A DNA stretch of 64,000 nucleotides from Fibrobacter sp. UWR3 (GCF_900143055.1 NZ_FRCW01000001.1:124001-188000), one strand, 5' to 3'. Shown: positions 32,740 to 41,749, counted from the stretch's first letter. Notes: generated by a model not told the origin, from the sequence alone. Translations and numbers: made by a program.

Positions 32740-33396
32740 CTAGCTCTTGAACTTGTCCACCGCCTCGTTCGGGCCGATGAGGAAGAGAACGTCGTCCTCT
32801 TGCAGCACGATGTCGGCGAGGTTACCGATCTTGGGGGTCGGTTCCTGCGGGTCGCGGATGGCGATGACCTGCACGCCGTACTTGTGGGTGATGTTCAGGT
32901 CCTTGAGCGTCTTTCCGATGAAGTCCTTGGGGCATACCACCTCGACGATGCTGAAGCCTTCCATGAACGGGAGGAAGTCGAGCATGTTCGGGCGGTTCAG
33001 GCGCTCGGCAAGCGCGATGGCGCTGTCGCGTTCCGGGTGGAAGATGTCGGAGACGCCGAGTTTCTCGAGAATGCTCGAGTGTGCGGCGCTACTCGACTTC
33101 GCGATGATGTGCTTCACGCCGAGTTCTTTCAGGTTCAGTACGGTAAGCAGGCTCGCCTCGAGGTTCTCGCCGATACAGACGATAACGCAGTCCGCCTTCT
33201 GGAGCGGGATGCTCGCGAGTTGCTTTTTGCGGGTAGAGTCGGCGACCATCGCCTGAGATACGATGCTCGAGATGTCCTGCACCTTCTCGGGGTGGTTGTC
33301 GACCACGAGCACGTCGTGCCCGAGGCTCGTCAGGTGACGCGCCAAAAAGATAGCCGAGTTTCCGAGGCCGATGATGATGTACTGTTTAGATGCCAT
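32740..33396 (-). CDS. TrkA/KtrA potassium uptake regulator
   Basis: 218 residues. The N-terminal RCK-N domain with Rossmann loop G-L-G-N-S-A-I-F-L-A (about 10-19) and acidic D-N-H-P-E-K is followed by an RCK-C domain from about 135. It gates the TrkH-type channel in response to nucleotide. The trkH gene lies immediately upstream, separated by an inverted-repeat stretch, so they form one functional unit. Confidence 0.9.
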   Translation of the reverse strand: MASKQYIIIGLGNSAIFLARHLTSLGHDVLVVDNHPEKVQDISSIVSQAMVADSTRKKQLASIPLQKADCVIVCIGENLEASLLTVLNLKELGVKHIIAKSSSAAHSSILEKLGVSDIFHPERDSAIALAERLNRPNMLDFLPFMEGFSIVEVVCPKDFIGKTLKDLNITHKYGVQVIAIRDPQEPTPKIGNLADIVLQEDDVLFLIGPNEAVDKFKS

Positions 33397-33424
33397 GGGC
33401 TGAAAGATAGATTTTTAGACGAGA

Positions 33425-33536
33425 GACGGGAGAAAAAGTGTGAAGTGTGGGGTGTGAAATGAGAAATTATAAAGCAATCATTCCACATTCTACATTACAC
33501 ACTACACATTACACATTTCACATGCGGCTACGCCGC
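33425..33536. repeat. Imperfect inverted repeat between trkH and trkA
   Basis: GTGTGAAGTGTGGGGTGTGA on the left is largely complementary to a CTACATTACACACTACACAT-type tract on the right, with about 45 nt between. The right tract itself is a degenerate direct repeat of ACACATTAC units. GCGGC-TAC-GCCGC (33525-33537) closes the region at the trkH stop. It could attenuate trkA relative to trkH. Confidence 0.45.
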
Positions 33537-34940
33537 TTAGCCTACCATGATGTCTTCTTCGGCGTACCAGGTGGTGTTCTGCACCCTGCCCGCGACCGCG
33601 GAAATCAGGAAAAGCGGACCCATACGGCCGATAAACATCACGCAGCAGATTACAATTTGGCCCACGGTGGAAAGTTCGCCGGTAAGCCCCATCGAGAGCC
33701 CGCAGGTGCTGTAGGCGCTGATGACCTCGAAGAGAATCTTGAGGAAGGGGGAGCCGTTCTCGTTGAACCCGGTACCCGCCGGGATTTCGGTAATGAGGAG
33801 GACCATCGTCGCGAGCGCGATGACCACGATTGCCACCACGAAGATTCGCACGGCCTTGTCGACCGTGGTTTCGGGAATGGTGCGATTCATGACCTGGGTC
33901 TTTTCGCGCCCGAGCAGGCGGTTGAACCCGAGCAGCCCGATGACCGCCGCCGTGGTGACCTTGATGCCGCCACCGCAGCTTCCGGGGTTTGCCCCGATGA
34001 ACATGATGATGGCGAAGAAGAACAGCGAGGAGGCGCACAGTGCCGGGGTGTCTACGGTGTTGAGGCCCGCAGTACGGCTCGTGAAGGCCATGAAGAACGT
34101 CGTCTGGAGCTTATCGAAAAAGCTTAGGCCGTTGAGCGTGTTGCCCCATTCGGTTATCATGAAGGCGACGATGCTTACCCCAATGATGACGAACGTGCAG
34201 AACGTGGCGACGCGGGTATGGAGCGATATCTTGCGGAACTTGCGTTCCTTGAAGTCGAAGGCGTACTGCAGTTCGGTGATGGCGAGGAACCCGAAGGCGC
34301 CGGCCAGCGCGAGTATGCAGGTGGTGATGTTCATGACCGGGTTCAGCTGGAACCGCACGAGTGAGTCGGGGAACAGCGTGAAACCGACGTTACAGAACGA
34401 ACTTACCGCTTGGAACAGCGAGCAGAAGATGCGGTCGGAGAGTTCCATGTCGCCAAACTGCGTAAAGTAGAGTACGCCGCCGATGGCTTCCAGTATGAAC
34501 GTGAAGGGGAGGACGGCCATGAGGATGCGCTTGGCATCGACGTTGCCCTCCTGCGTGAAGTCGGCGAGCAGCACTGACTGGTGGTTAAAGCCCGGATGCA
34601 TGCCTGCAAGCAATATGAGCACGGTAGATACGGTCATGATACCGAGGCCGCCCAGCTGCATGAGGACGATGAGCACCCAGTTGCCGAATGTCGAGAAGGT
34701 GCTGCTGATGTCGATGACGGAAAGGCCGGTCACGCACACTGCGGATGTGGCCGTGAAGAGCGCCTGGAGGAAGTCAATGGGTTCGCGTGTCGAGACCGGC
34801 AGGCGCAGGAGCACCGCGCCCACGGTTATGAGCATCAGGTAGCCGAGAACCACCAGGGTAATCGGGTTGGCCTGCCTCTTCGGCTTGAAGACGTTCTCGG
34901 ACGTCGTATCGGCGAATGCTTGATACTTGGAACGAAGCAT
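33537..34940 (-). CDS. TrkH/KtrB-type potassium channel subunit
   Basis: 467 residues with repeated membrane-pore-membrane units. The selectivity-filter stretches are visible as T-A-V-C-V-T-G-L (about 90), S-F-C-N-V-G-F (about 185), R-T-A-G-L-N (about 290) and S-T-C-G-L-S (about 415). It forms the K+ translocating dimer with the RCK protein encoded just downstream. The start faces the divergent BASS transporter with 38 bp between start codons. Confidence 0.92.
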   Translation of the reverse strand: MLRSKYQAFADTTSENVFKPKRQANPITLVVLGYLMLITVGAVLLRLPVSTREPIDFLQALFTATSAVCVTGLSVIDISSTFSTFGNWVLIVLMQLGGLGIMTVSTVLILLAGMHPGFNHQSVLLADFTQEGNVDAKRILMAVLPFTFILEAIGGVLYFTQFGDMELSDRIFCSLFQAVSSFCNVGFTLFPDSLVRFQLNPVMNITTCILALAGAFGFLAITELQYAFDFKERKFRKISLHTRVATFCTFVIIGVSIVAFMITEWGNTLNGLSFFDKLQTTFFMAFTSRTAGLNTVDTPALCASSLFFFAIIMFIGANPGSCGGGIKVTTAAVIGLLGFNRLLGREKTQVMNRTIPETTVDKAVRIFVVAIVVIALATMVLLITEIPAGTGFNENGSPFLKILFEVISAYSTCGLSMGLTGELSTVGQIVICCVMFIGRMGPLFLISAVAGRVQNTTWYAEEDIMVG

Positions 34941-34978
34941 GGTGCGAAATTTAGCAATTTTCTAGATTTGGGCGCGTT

Positions 34979-35890
34979 ATGAAGAACCTGCGTGCCATTC
35001 TGATGCCTGTAGCGATTCTCCTCGGGATTCTGATTCCGCAGGCGCATGTGCTTTCGCCCATGATGCCGTTTTTGATCGGCACCATGATGTTCCTGACCTT
35101 CGTGACGAAAATTCCCCCGCAGACGCACGGCTATACCTTCAAGATTGAAATCCGGGCGCTCGTGGTTAGCCTCCTGCTTGTCGCCGCCCTTGCCGGAATC
35201 GTGAAACTGTTCGACCTCCCGCGCGAGGTGCTGCTCGGTGGGGCCATCATCGCGCTCTGCCCGCCTGCAAATGCCGCCCCCGCGATGGCCAAGATGCTCG
35301 GCGGTTCGGCGTCGCTCGCCCTCAAGATATTCCTGAGCGGAAACCTCATCGCGTGCTTCTCCATCCCGATTGTTTTCGGGTACCTTACCGGCGCCGATGC
35401 GAGCCTGAGCGAAATCTCGATGAAGATTTTCAACACCATCCAGCCCATCATCAGTATCCCGCTGGCGTTCGCGCTCGGGCTCCGCGCTTTTTACCCGGAA
35501 CTTGCCGACCGTGCGGCGAAATTCCAGAAATACACGATGTTCGTGTGGACTTTCTCGGTATTCGTAATCCTCGCGAAGGCAAGTTACGACATACGCGAGA
35601 TGGGATTCTGGGACCTGTGGAATAGCGGCAAGCTCCCGATGATGGCAGGGATTTCGCTCTTGCTCTGCATACTGCTTTATGCCCTCGGGTGGTATGTCGA
35701 AAGGAACCGCCGCCCGATTGAAAGCGCGCAGAGCATGGGGCAGAAGAACACGACTCTCGTCATCTGGATTTCTACTTTGTACGCGGGCCCCGTGGTGGCG
35801 CTCGCCCCCACGTGCTACGTGGTGTGGCAGAACCTGGTGCTCAGTTATTTGAGCGCGAGAATCAAGACGAAGGATTCGAATCCGGAATAA
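34979..35890 (+). CDS. BASS-family sodium-dependent transporter
   Basis: 303 residues, about nine or ten membrane helices. P-P-A-N-A-A-P-A-M-A-K and G-G-S-A-S-L-A-L in the fourth-helix region resemble the crossover of bile-acid:sodium symporter family proteins. Substrates in bacteria include pantoate, sulfur compounds and organic acids; none can be assigned here. The stop lies 14 bp before the AlkD-like gene. Confidence 0.75.
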   Translation: MKNLRAILMPVAILLGILIPQAHVLSPMMPFLIGTMMFLTFVTKIPPQTHGYTFKIEIRALVVSLLLVAALAGIVKLFDLPREVLLGGAIIALCPPANAAPAMAKMLGGSASLALKIFLSGNLIACFSIPIVFGYLTGADASLSEISMKIFNTIQPIISIPLAFALGLRAFYPELADRAAKFQKYTMFVWTFSVFVILAKASYDIREMGFWDLWNSGKLPMMAGISLLLCILLYALGWYVERNRRPIESAQSMGQKNTTLVIWISTLYAGPVVALAPTCYVVWQNLVLSYLSARIKTKDSNPE

Positions 35891-35903
35891 TTATATTTAT
35901 TCC

Positions 35904-36665
35904 ATGACCTACGCCGAACTTGTAAAGCGCCTCTTGGCCGAACAGGACCTGAAGTACCGCGACTTTCACGCGTCGCTCCTGCCGAATATCGACAAGAAGA
36001 CGATTATCGGCGTGCGCGTGCCCACGATGAGGAAGATCGCGAAGGAGTTCGCGGCGGCTGGTTCCGCGGCTGCAAAAACCGTGCCGGCCGATGTCGCGCG
36101 CTTCCTGGACAAGCTCCCGCACAAGTATTTCGAAGAAAACCAGGTACACCTCCTTGTGGTCGAGCGCATCAAGGATACGGACGAGTGCCTGCGCCGTATC
36201 GAGCAGTTTTTGCCGTACATAGACAACTGGGCGGTTTGCGACGGCAAGTCTCCGAAGGCGCTGCTCAGGGACGAGGCTCGTTTTTTGGCCCGCATCAAGG
36301 CGTGGCTCAAGTCGCGCGAGCCTTACACGGTGCGCTTCGGCGTGAACATGCTGATGAACTTTTTCTTGGACGAACGTTTCGACAAGAAGCACCTGGAAAT
36401 GGTCGCCGCGATTGACGAGAACCTGTTCGACGATTCCGATACCGGCGCCGCGGGCGGTAAGGTTCGTGCCACCGACCGCTACTATGTGCAGATGGTAATC
36501 GCCTGGTACTTCGCGACCGCGCTCGCCAAGCAGTGGAACGCGACCTTCCCCTATATTAAGAACCGCAGGCTTTCGCCCTGGATTCACGCGAAGACTATCC
36601 AGAAGGCCTGCGAGAGCTACCGCATTACCGACGAGCAGAAAAAGATACTGCGCGCCCTGAAGTAG
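35904..36665 (+). CDS. AlkD-like DNA alkylation repair protein
   Basis: 253 residues of HEAT-like helical repeats. G-V-R-V-P-T-M-R-K-I-A-K near residue 33, then N-W-A-V-C-D (about 110) and the Y-Y-V-Q-M-V-I-A-W motif (about 193) are the conserved points of this family, which excises bulky cationic lesions. An R-Y-D-type catalytic trio cannot be fixed by eye. It is probably co-transcribed with the BASS gene. Confidence 0.85.
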   Translation: MTYAELVKRLLAEQDLKYRDFHASLLPNIDKKTIIGVRVPTMRKIAKEFAAAGSAAAKTVPADVARFLDKLPHKYFEENQVHLLVVERIKDTDECLRRIEQFLPYIDNWAVCDGKSPKALLRDEARFLARIKAWLKSREPYTVRFGVNMLMNFFLDERFDKKHLEMVAAIDENLFDDSDTGAAGGKVRATDRYYVQMVIAWYFATALAKQWNATFPYIKNRRLSPWIHAKTIQKACESYRITDEQKKILRALK

Positions 36666-36679
36666 TTTCGGGCAAAAGA

Positions 36680-36711
36680 AATTTGGGACAGCCGAGGGGC
36701 TGCCCCAAATT
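36680..36711. terminator. Bidirectional hairpin terminator
   Basis: AATTTGGG-A-CAGCC, loop GAGG, GGCTG-C-CCCAAATT: 13 paired bases with one mismatch, between the convergent AlkD-like and patatin genes. There is no long T-run, but the AT-rich outer stem suits either direction. Confidence 0.65.
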
Positions 36712-36734
36712 GTGTGTTGAGGTGTAAGTTCTTG

Positions 36735-37619
36735 TTATTTTTCCGGCGTTTCGGTAATGAACTTGACGACATCCTTGCCGACTTCGTCGTAGTACTTGTC
36801 CCAGATATCCGAAACTTCGTCGATAATCTTCATGTTGTCCATCTCGTACGGCTTCGTTACCTTGGGCGCGAGACGCATCACGTTGTCCTTGCCGAGGTTC
36901 GCCTTCGCCATGAACTTGCCGGAGTTGCCCGTGCGTGCCACCCATTCGTCGAGAATATACTTGCCCCAGCCGATGATGCTCTTGTCCGTGAGTTCTGCAG
37001 GCGGGTGGTCCATTCCCGTGTTGAACGAGATGATGCGCAGGTTGTCCTTGTAGGCCTTGTACCTGACCAGTGCGGATTCGAGAACCATGACGGGGTCGTT
37101 CGCCCACATGCCGCCATCGCAGTAGGTTTCGGTATTGCCCTTCCATTCGCGGCTCACGGTGTTGAAGTACGTGGGCGCAGAACAGCTCGAGAGCACGGCG
37201 AACCACTGCGGCGTATCGCCGTCGTCCTTGCCCCATACCTTTTCCACGCTCTTGCCGTTCAGGAATGTTGCGGGAATGTAGACGGGCTTCTTGAATTCGT
37301 ACATGTGCTTCTTGAAGTTTTCCTGAAGCATCTTCTTCAGGTACGAATTGTCGTAGCGGTAGTAGCTCTTCGACAATATGCGGGTCGAGCTGACCTTCTT
37401 GAAAATCTTGGGAAGGTTATCCTTGTACAGGTTGTAGAGCGTTTCTGCGGTCATCCCGTTTGCAAGGCCGGTGGCTACGATGGAACCGGTAGATGTGCCC
37501 GCAAAGGCATCGCCGACGCTTGCGAGTTTCTTGCCGAGATCCGCTTCGAGGCGGCGCATAAACTGGAGAGGCCCGATTCCGAGCGCCCCGCCGCCGGTGA
37601 TAGAGATGCCGAGTTTCAT
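36735..37619 (-). CDS. Patatin-like phospholipase
   Basis: 294 residues from ATG 37619, with AGGAGTAATAGA upstream; the 25 codons before it have no ribosome-binding site. G-G-G-A-L-G-I-G is the oxyanion loop, G-T-S-T-G the nucleophile elbow and D-G-G-M-W-A the catalytic Asp site. It resembles the CapV-like and plant-type patatins more than the 19465-20337 enzyme. No signal peptide is present and no cyclase gene lies beside it, so a CBASS effector role is not supported. Confidence 0.87.
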   Translation of the reverse strand: MKLGISITGGGALGIGPLQFMRRLEADLGKKLASVGDAFAGTSTGSIVATGLANGMTAETLYNLYKDNLPKIFKKVSSTRILSKSYYRYDNSYLKKMLQENFKKHMYEFKKPVYIPATFLNGKSVEKVWGKDDGDTPQWFAVLSSCSAPTYFNTVSREWKGNTETYCDGGMWANDPVMVLESALVRYKAYKDNLRIISFNTGMDHPPAELTDKSIIGWGKYILDEWVARTGNSGKFMAKANLGKDNVMRLAPKVTKPYEMDNMKIIDEVSDIWDKYYDEVGKDVVKFITETPEK

Positions 37620-37808
37620 TCTATTACTCCTGTTGTAGATAACGTTGTTCTTTGAATGGCGTATAAAATAATTATTTTTATCTGGCCGGAACATTGTTTC
37701 TTGGTAAAAGATTTTCTACATTTTGGTCACTTTTTGGGGTAGAAGGCGAGGTCGTTCCGGTTTTAGGCTTGGGTCGGGTGGTCCGGAATATCTATATTTT
37801 CTGCTGAA

Positions 37809-39524
37809 ATGCGTATCAGGGAATCATTTAGCGGTCGCCGGTTCAGGTCGATGCTCTTTACGGCATCGGTATCCGTCTGTGCTGAATTCGTGAACGTGTT
37901 CATCGACAAGGTGGTCGCGGCGCAGTTTCTGGGCGATACCGCACTTGCTGCAATCTCGTTCTTCACTCCGCTATTCTCGTTCATATTCTTCATGAGCGCC
38001 GTCGTGATGGTGGGGAGCCTCGTGTGCTATTCCATCGAGCTGGGGCGCATGAACAAGGAGAAGGCTGACCGCTTTTTTGGCCAGAGCCTTATTCTCTCGT
38101 TTATTGTCGGCGTGTTCATGGTCGTGCTGTTTTCTGCAGGCAAGGGAATCATGTTCGGCGTCATGGAGGTTGAACCCGAACTGCTCAACTACGTGAACGA
38201 GTTCTACGGCTGGTTCCTGGGGCTCGCCTTCATTATCCCGCTAAACAATACGTTGCAGGAGATGGTCTACGTGGACGGCGACACGGGAACCTGCAAGGCC
38301 TCGTATGCCGCGCTCCTGCTCGGCAACCTCGTACTTTCGTGCATATTCTGTCGGTTCATGGGAATGTCCGGGATTGCCCTCGGTACGCTCCTGTCGGTGA
38401 TGCTCAGCATCATAGTACTTTGTACGCACTTTGCCCGCAAGAACAATTCGCTCCGGTTCGTGTGGCACTTTAACATACGCGATTCCATGTCGGTAATCCG
38501 GTTCAGCATCGCGGAGGCGTGCGAGTTCTTTTTCTTTGCGCTGTTCGCTGGCCTCATGAACCTTTACTTTGTTGCAAATTTCGGCAGTGACCGCATTACG
38601 GTGCTTTCGGTTGTTTACGAAATCGTGGAACTGAGCGTCGTGTTTAACGGCATATGGATGGCGGCAGAACCGCTCATAAACATCTATCGTGGCGAAGATA
38701 ATGACCGTGGAGTGCTCCAGGTGATGCGCTTCGTGAACTGGACGGTGCTCAAGGAGAGCCTGCTTGCGACCGCGATTCTCCTGTTTTGTGCCCCGCTGCT
38801 CACGCACGTGTTCCATATCCGTTCCGAGGAACTTGCCGGCGAAATGGCCTTTGCGATACGCGCGTGTGCCGTAGGCCTATGCCCGCTTGCTCTGGTGAAA
38901 ATCTACGCGGCGTTCCACGTACACGAAAAGCCTGTGCTCTCCTTCATATTCATTCTCTTCGTGATGTTCCTGAGCCCTGTCGTATGCGTGATGGGTGCGG
39001 GTGCGCTGTGGGGCGGCGAATACGTGTGGCTGGGCTTTGGTGCGGCTCCCTTCTTGGCGATGGGGCTATGCGCGGGCGTACAGGTGCTGATTTATGGCAG
39101 GGCGCGATTCCCGCTGTTGCTCGAACACCTCACGGTTGCGGATTACTGGCACATGCACGACATGCTCCTGACACCGGAAAACCTGATTGCCTACCGCGAC
39201 AGCGTGGGGGAACTGCTCAAGCGCAAGTCGGTGAACGAGATGAGTGTCGTGAAGGCGATGCTGTTGCTCGAGGAGATGGGCATGAGCGTTTATGAACGTA
39301 ATGCCGGCCGCCGCGTGTTTGTCGAATTTGCCGTGCTTTTGCGCGAAAAGGACTTTGTGCTTGTTATCAAGGACGACGGCAAGATTATGGACCTTACCGA
39401 TTTGGAACAGTCGGTGACGGGTCTGCGCGCCTACCTGGTGAACATGTTCATGACGGTCCAGCGCGAAAAGCAGTACCTGCTTACGTCGAACTACAACCGG
39501 CACGTTTTCCGGTTCGACCGCTAG
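37809..39524 (+). CDS. MATE-type transporter with C-terminal GHKL-like domain
   Basis: 571 residues. Residues about 15-430 form 12 membrane helices of the MATE/MOP fold (G-D-T-A-L-A-A-I-S near the start). About 140 soluble residues follow: the stretch V-V-K-A-M-L-L-L-E-E-M-G, the D-D-G-K-I-M-D loop and a final strand N-R-H-V-F-R-F resemble a small HATPase_c_2 (anti-sigma-kinase-like) ATP-binding domain. Ordinary MATE exporters end near residue 450-480. The fusion suggests nucleotide or regulator control of transport, or a sensor. The substrate is unknown. It is monocistronic with its own 110-bp upstream gap. Confidence 0.78.
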   Translation: MRIRESFSGRRFRSMLFTASVSVCAEFVNVFIDKVVAAQFLGDTALAAISFFTPLFSFIFFMSAVVMVGSLVCYSIELGRMNKEKADRFFGQSLILSFIVGVFMVVLFSAGKGIMFGVMEVEPELLNYVNEFYGWFLGLAFIIPLNNTLQEMVYVDGDTGTCKASYAALLLGNLVLSCIFCRFMGMSGIALGTLLSVMLSIIVLCTHFARKNNSLRFVWHFNIRDSMSVIRFSIAEACEFFFFALFAGLMNLYFVANFGSDRITVLSVVYEIVELSVVFNGIWMAAEPLINIYRGEDNDRGVLQVMRFVNWTVLKESLLATAILLFCAPLLTHVFHIRSEELAGEMAFAIRACAVGLCPLALVKIYAAFHVHEKPVLSFIFILFVMFLSPVVCVMGAGALWGGEYVWLGFGAAPFLAMGLCAGVQVLIYGRARFPLLLEHLTVADYWHMHDMLLTPENLIAYRDSVGELLKRKSVNEMSVVKAMLLLEEMGMSVYERNAGRRVFVEFAVLLREKDFVLVIKDDGKIMDLTDLEQSVTGLRAYLVNMFMTVQREKQYLLTSNYNRHVFRFDR

Positions 39525-39549
39525 TCAAACTAATTGTTGTATTGTAACC

Positions 39550-39891
39550 ATGCCGAGTTCAGAGAAGTTACGTGACCATGTTTTGGAGCAGTTCAATGGA
39601 AAGCTGCTTGAAGGTGGCTTCCGCGTGACGACCCGCAAGATGATGGGCGAGTACATCCTCTATGCCGACGGAAAAATCTTCGGCGGGATTTACGATGACC
39701 GCTTGCTGGTGAAGCCCATGCCGGCGGCTGTGGCGATGCTCCCCGGCGCAAAGAAGCAACTGCCCTACGAAGGTGCAAAGCCCATGCTCCGTGTGACCAA
39801 CGAACAGATTGCCGATAGCAAGTTTTTGGCGAAGCTTCTGGACGCGATGCTGCCCGAACTGCCCGCCGCAAAGCCATCAAAGAAGAAGTGA
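39550..39891 (+). CDS. TfoX N-terminal domain protein
   Basis: 113 residues. R-K-M-M-G-E-Y-I-L-Y and G-I-Y-D-D-R-L-L-V-K are the TfoX_N core. The C-terminal domain of Sxy/TfoX is absent and replaced by a Lys-rich tail (A-A-K-P-S-K-K-K). Stand-alone TfoX_N proteins are common and not proven competence regulators. A C-terminal scrap of a second copy remains at 41690-41743. Confidence 0.85.
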   Translation: MPSSEKLRDHVLEQFNGKLLEGGFRVTTRKMMGEYILYADGKIFGGIYDDRLLVKPMPAAVAMLPGAKKQLPYEGAKPMLRVTNEQIADSKFLAKLLDAMLPELPAAKPSKKK

Positions 39892-39998
39892 TGTTATTCT
39901 GGAGGCTCGAAGAGTCGATAGAATGTCATTCCCGTCGCTTTACTTGTCATCCCCGCGACCTGTGGTGAGCGTCGCCGAACCAAGGCGGGGATCTATAA
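39892..39998 (+). repeat. Cluster of dispersed TGTCAT elements
   Basis: Three elements in a row: TGTTATTCTGGAGGCTCGAAG...GATAGAAT (39892-39924, a decayed form of 8955-8992), a short GTCATTCCCGTCG stub, and TGTCATCCCCGC...GCGGGGATCTATAATC (39945-39998) with an internal GCGACC...GGTGAGCGTCGC. This suggests repeated insertion at one preferred spot. Confidence 0.55.
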
Positions 39999-40082
39999 TC
40001 CCGACGAACGCACGGAATTTGCTGATAACCTACGCTCATTTTCAAGCGCGTTAATATATCTTCATGAATATGGGGGTTAGTT

Positions 40083-40820
40083 ATGTTCTCGCCTAAACAC
40101 AATTTGTGGATGATTCTGGTATGCGTGTGCATGCTTGTTTTTCCGGCGTGGGCGGGTTCTTCAAAATCATATAGCGAAGATGAAAAGCCGACCGTTCTGG
40201 AGGTGATTTTGGGCCTTGCTGATTGGGCGACTTCTTGCGACAAGGACGATACGGAATGCCAGCGGAGAAAGGCGGCAGACGAGAAAGGTGCAGGCGAGGC
40301 GAGAGAACGGGAGAGGGAGCGCACACTCAAGGAGAACAGGAAAAAGTGGAACGAGAAAAACCGGAACTACAAGGACCATTATTTGGGATTGTCCTTGGCG
40401 GCCCCGTTTGTCGCCGAAGATAGGGAGGTGATGTTCGGACTGGATCTTGTTGTCGGTTTGGTTTTTCGGTTTGGTGAGTTTTACGCAATGGCGGGCGGGG
40501 GAGCGAATGCGTCGATGTACTTTCTCAATGGGGAATTATTCTACAGGCCGCCAATCGACGTGAACGGCATCTGGAAAATTGCGCCTGAAATCGGCATGGG
40601 CGTGACATCTTATAGGCCGTTCGATAGCGAGGATCGTGTTGAGCCCTTGTACCATTATTCAGTGGGCGTGCGCTACGAGCATACATTGCAGAGCCACAAG
40701 AATATCATCGAAGACGAGGACGTGCTGATTAACGGGGTGAGCGCCGGTTGCGCCGTGTGGATGAACTACGCCGATTTTGCCGGCGTCAAGTGCGACGTCC
40801 GATTCGGACTGTATTTGTAA
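40083..40820 (+). CDS. Secreted or outer-membrane protein, unknown
   Basis: 245 residues. A signal peptide ends A-W-A-G near residue 24. A short acidic stretch and a highly charged helix (about 55-95, Arg/Glu/Lys) follow, then alternating strands (about 100-245) with G-L-D-L-V-V-G-L-V-F and an aromatic last strand F-G-L-Y-L, which suggests a small beta barrel. No family is recognised. The C-terminal phrase V-L-I-N-G-V-S-A-G recurs as a scrap at 41750-41795, showing that this gene was also duplicated. Confidence 0.6.
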   Translation: MFSPKHNLWMILVCVCMLVFPAWAGSSKSYSEDEKPTVLEVILGLADWATSCDKDDTECQRRKAADEKGAGEARERERERTLKENRKKWNEKNRNYKDHYLGLSLAAPFVAEDREVMFGLDLVVGLVFRFGEFYAMAGGGANASMYFLNGELFYRPPIDVNGIWKIAPEIGMGVTSYRPFDSEDRVEPLYHYSVGVRYEHTLQSHKNIIEDEDVLINGVSAGCAVWMNYADFAGVKCDVRFGLYL

Positions 40821-40830
40821 GTCCGTTTTG

Positions 40831-41000
40831 TTTGATGAAGCTTGCAAATTGTTGGATGGAATGAATTCGGTTTTTGCCTAGATATTCTATTTTATAGATA
40901 ATGGCTCGCGGAATTTTATGGATTGTGTTGACGGTGTGCGCCCTGCTGTTTGTGGGGTGCTCGAACCATCCGCCTTCTGCGGCGCAGTTTATGAATGTGA
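40831..41000 (+). repeat. Duplicated segment, copy A
   Basis: About 170 bp (leader plus lipoprotein start) are nearly identical to 42479-42648, at an offset of 1648 bp. Both include TGCAAATTGTTGGATGGAAT and the ATGGCTCGCGG start. Confidence 0.85.
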
Positions 41001-41575
41001 GGAATGGAATTAATTTCGTTGCTGGCGGAGCGGTAAGAACAGGGGATTTAGATAACAGGAAAATTCCTGGGCGGGACGATGAATCGGTATCTTATGAAGA
41101 AGGGTATTGGAATACGGATTTAGCGCTGTCTTTTGCCTTTCCATATGCGGTAGTGGCGCTGGATTTAGAAGATTATACTTACAGAACCATTATGGGTGGC
41201 CGATCCCGGTATTTTGGGGTTCAGGGGTGGTACGGAATTGCAATCGATGAGCGCCGCGATGGGGCATCGTCGAGAATGTATCATGTGGGTGGAGTGATGC
41301 TTGTGGAACAGTATCCTGTATCTAAAAATTTCAAAGTGGGAATAAGTGAGCATGTATCCCGCAATTCGTATATGGTTGTCGATGATCCGGGGTGTTGCTC
41401 TATCAATACTTTGTATCCTGAGGTATATCCAGAATTTGGTGCCGGTGCTTATGTTGTGTATAAAGGTTTTTCGGCGGAATTTCGCTATGGAAGAGAAATC
41501 GGGGCGTCGAACAACCGCTTTTATTTTCAGTTGAACTATGCCATTTTCTTAGAGGAATGGAATTACAGCAAGTAG
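40901..41575 (+). CDS. Lipoprotein, paralogue of 42549-43190
   Basis: 224 residues. The signal ends L-F-V-G-C, a lipobox near residue 19. The mature part is strand-rich with Y-P-V-S-K-N-F-K-V-G-I-S-E-H-V-S-R-N and F-R-Y-G-R-E-I, shared with the second copy. The pattern suggests a beta-barrel-like or porin-associated lipoprotein. It is AT-rich compared with the core genes. There is no ribosome-binding site beyond a weak AGATAATG context. Confidence 0.65.
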   Translation: MARGILWIVLTVCALLFVGCSNHPPSAAQFMNVRNGINFVAGGAVRTGDLDNRKIPGRDDESVSYEEGYWNTDLALSFAFPYAVVALDLEDYTYRTIMGGRSRYFGVQGWYGIAIDERRDGASSRMYHVGGVMLVEQYPVSKNFKVGISEHVSRNSYMVVDDPGCCSINTLYPEVYPEFGAGAYVVYKGFSAEFRYGREIGASNNRFYFQLNYAIFLEEWNYSK

Positions 41576-41689
41576 CCACGGGGGTGTTAGGGGGTGCCCC
41601 TTTTTATGCTTTTACGAAAAGCAGTTCTTGACGCACGCTTCGGGGATTGCAGCGAAGGCGAGCAGGGTTATGCCGTACTTGGGCTGGAG

Positions 41690-41743
41690 TTTCTTGATGC
41701 GATGCTCCCGGAAGTGCCTGCTGCGAAAGCGAAGAAGAAATAA
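41690..41743 (+). pseudogene. Remnant C-terminus of a second tfoX
   Basis: The frame L-D-A-M-L-P-E-V-P-A-A-K-A-K-K-K-stop closely matches the end of the protein at 39550-39891. The upstream body is gone. The preceding 41604-41689 reads on the minus strand as the tail of some other gene (L-Q-P-K-Y-G-I-T-L-L-A-F-A-A-I-P-E), not recognised. Confidence 0.6.
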
Positions 41744-41749
41744 GTTCCG

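Noticed and set aside
36735-37619. CBASS effector role for the patatin-like protein
   Set aside because: No cyclic-nucleotide synthase or accessory genes adjoin; neighbours are a repair gene and a transporter.
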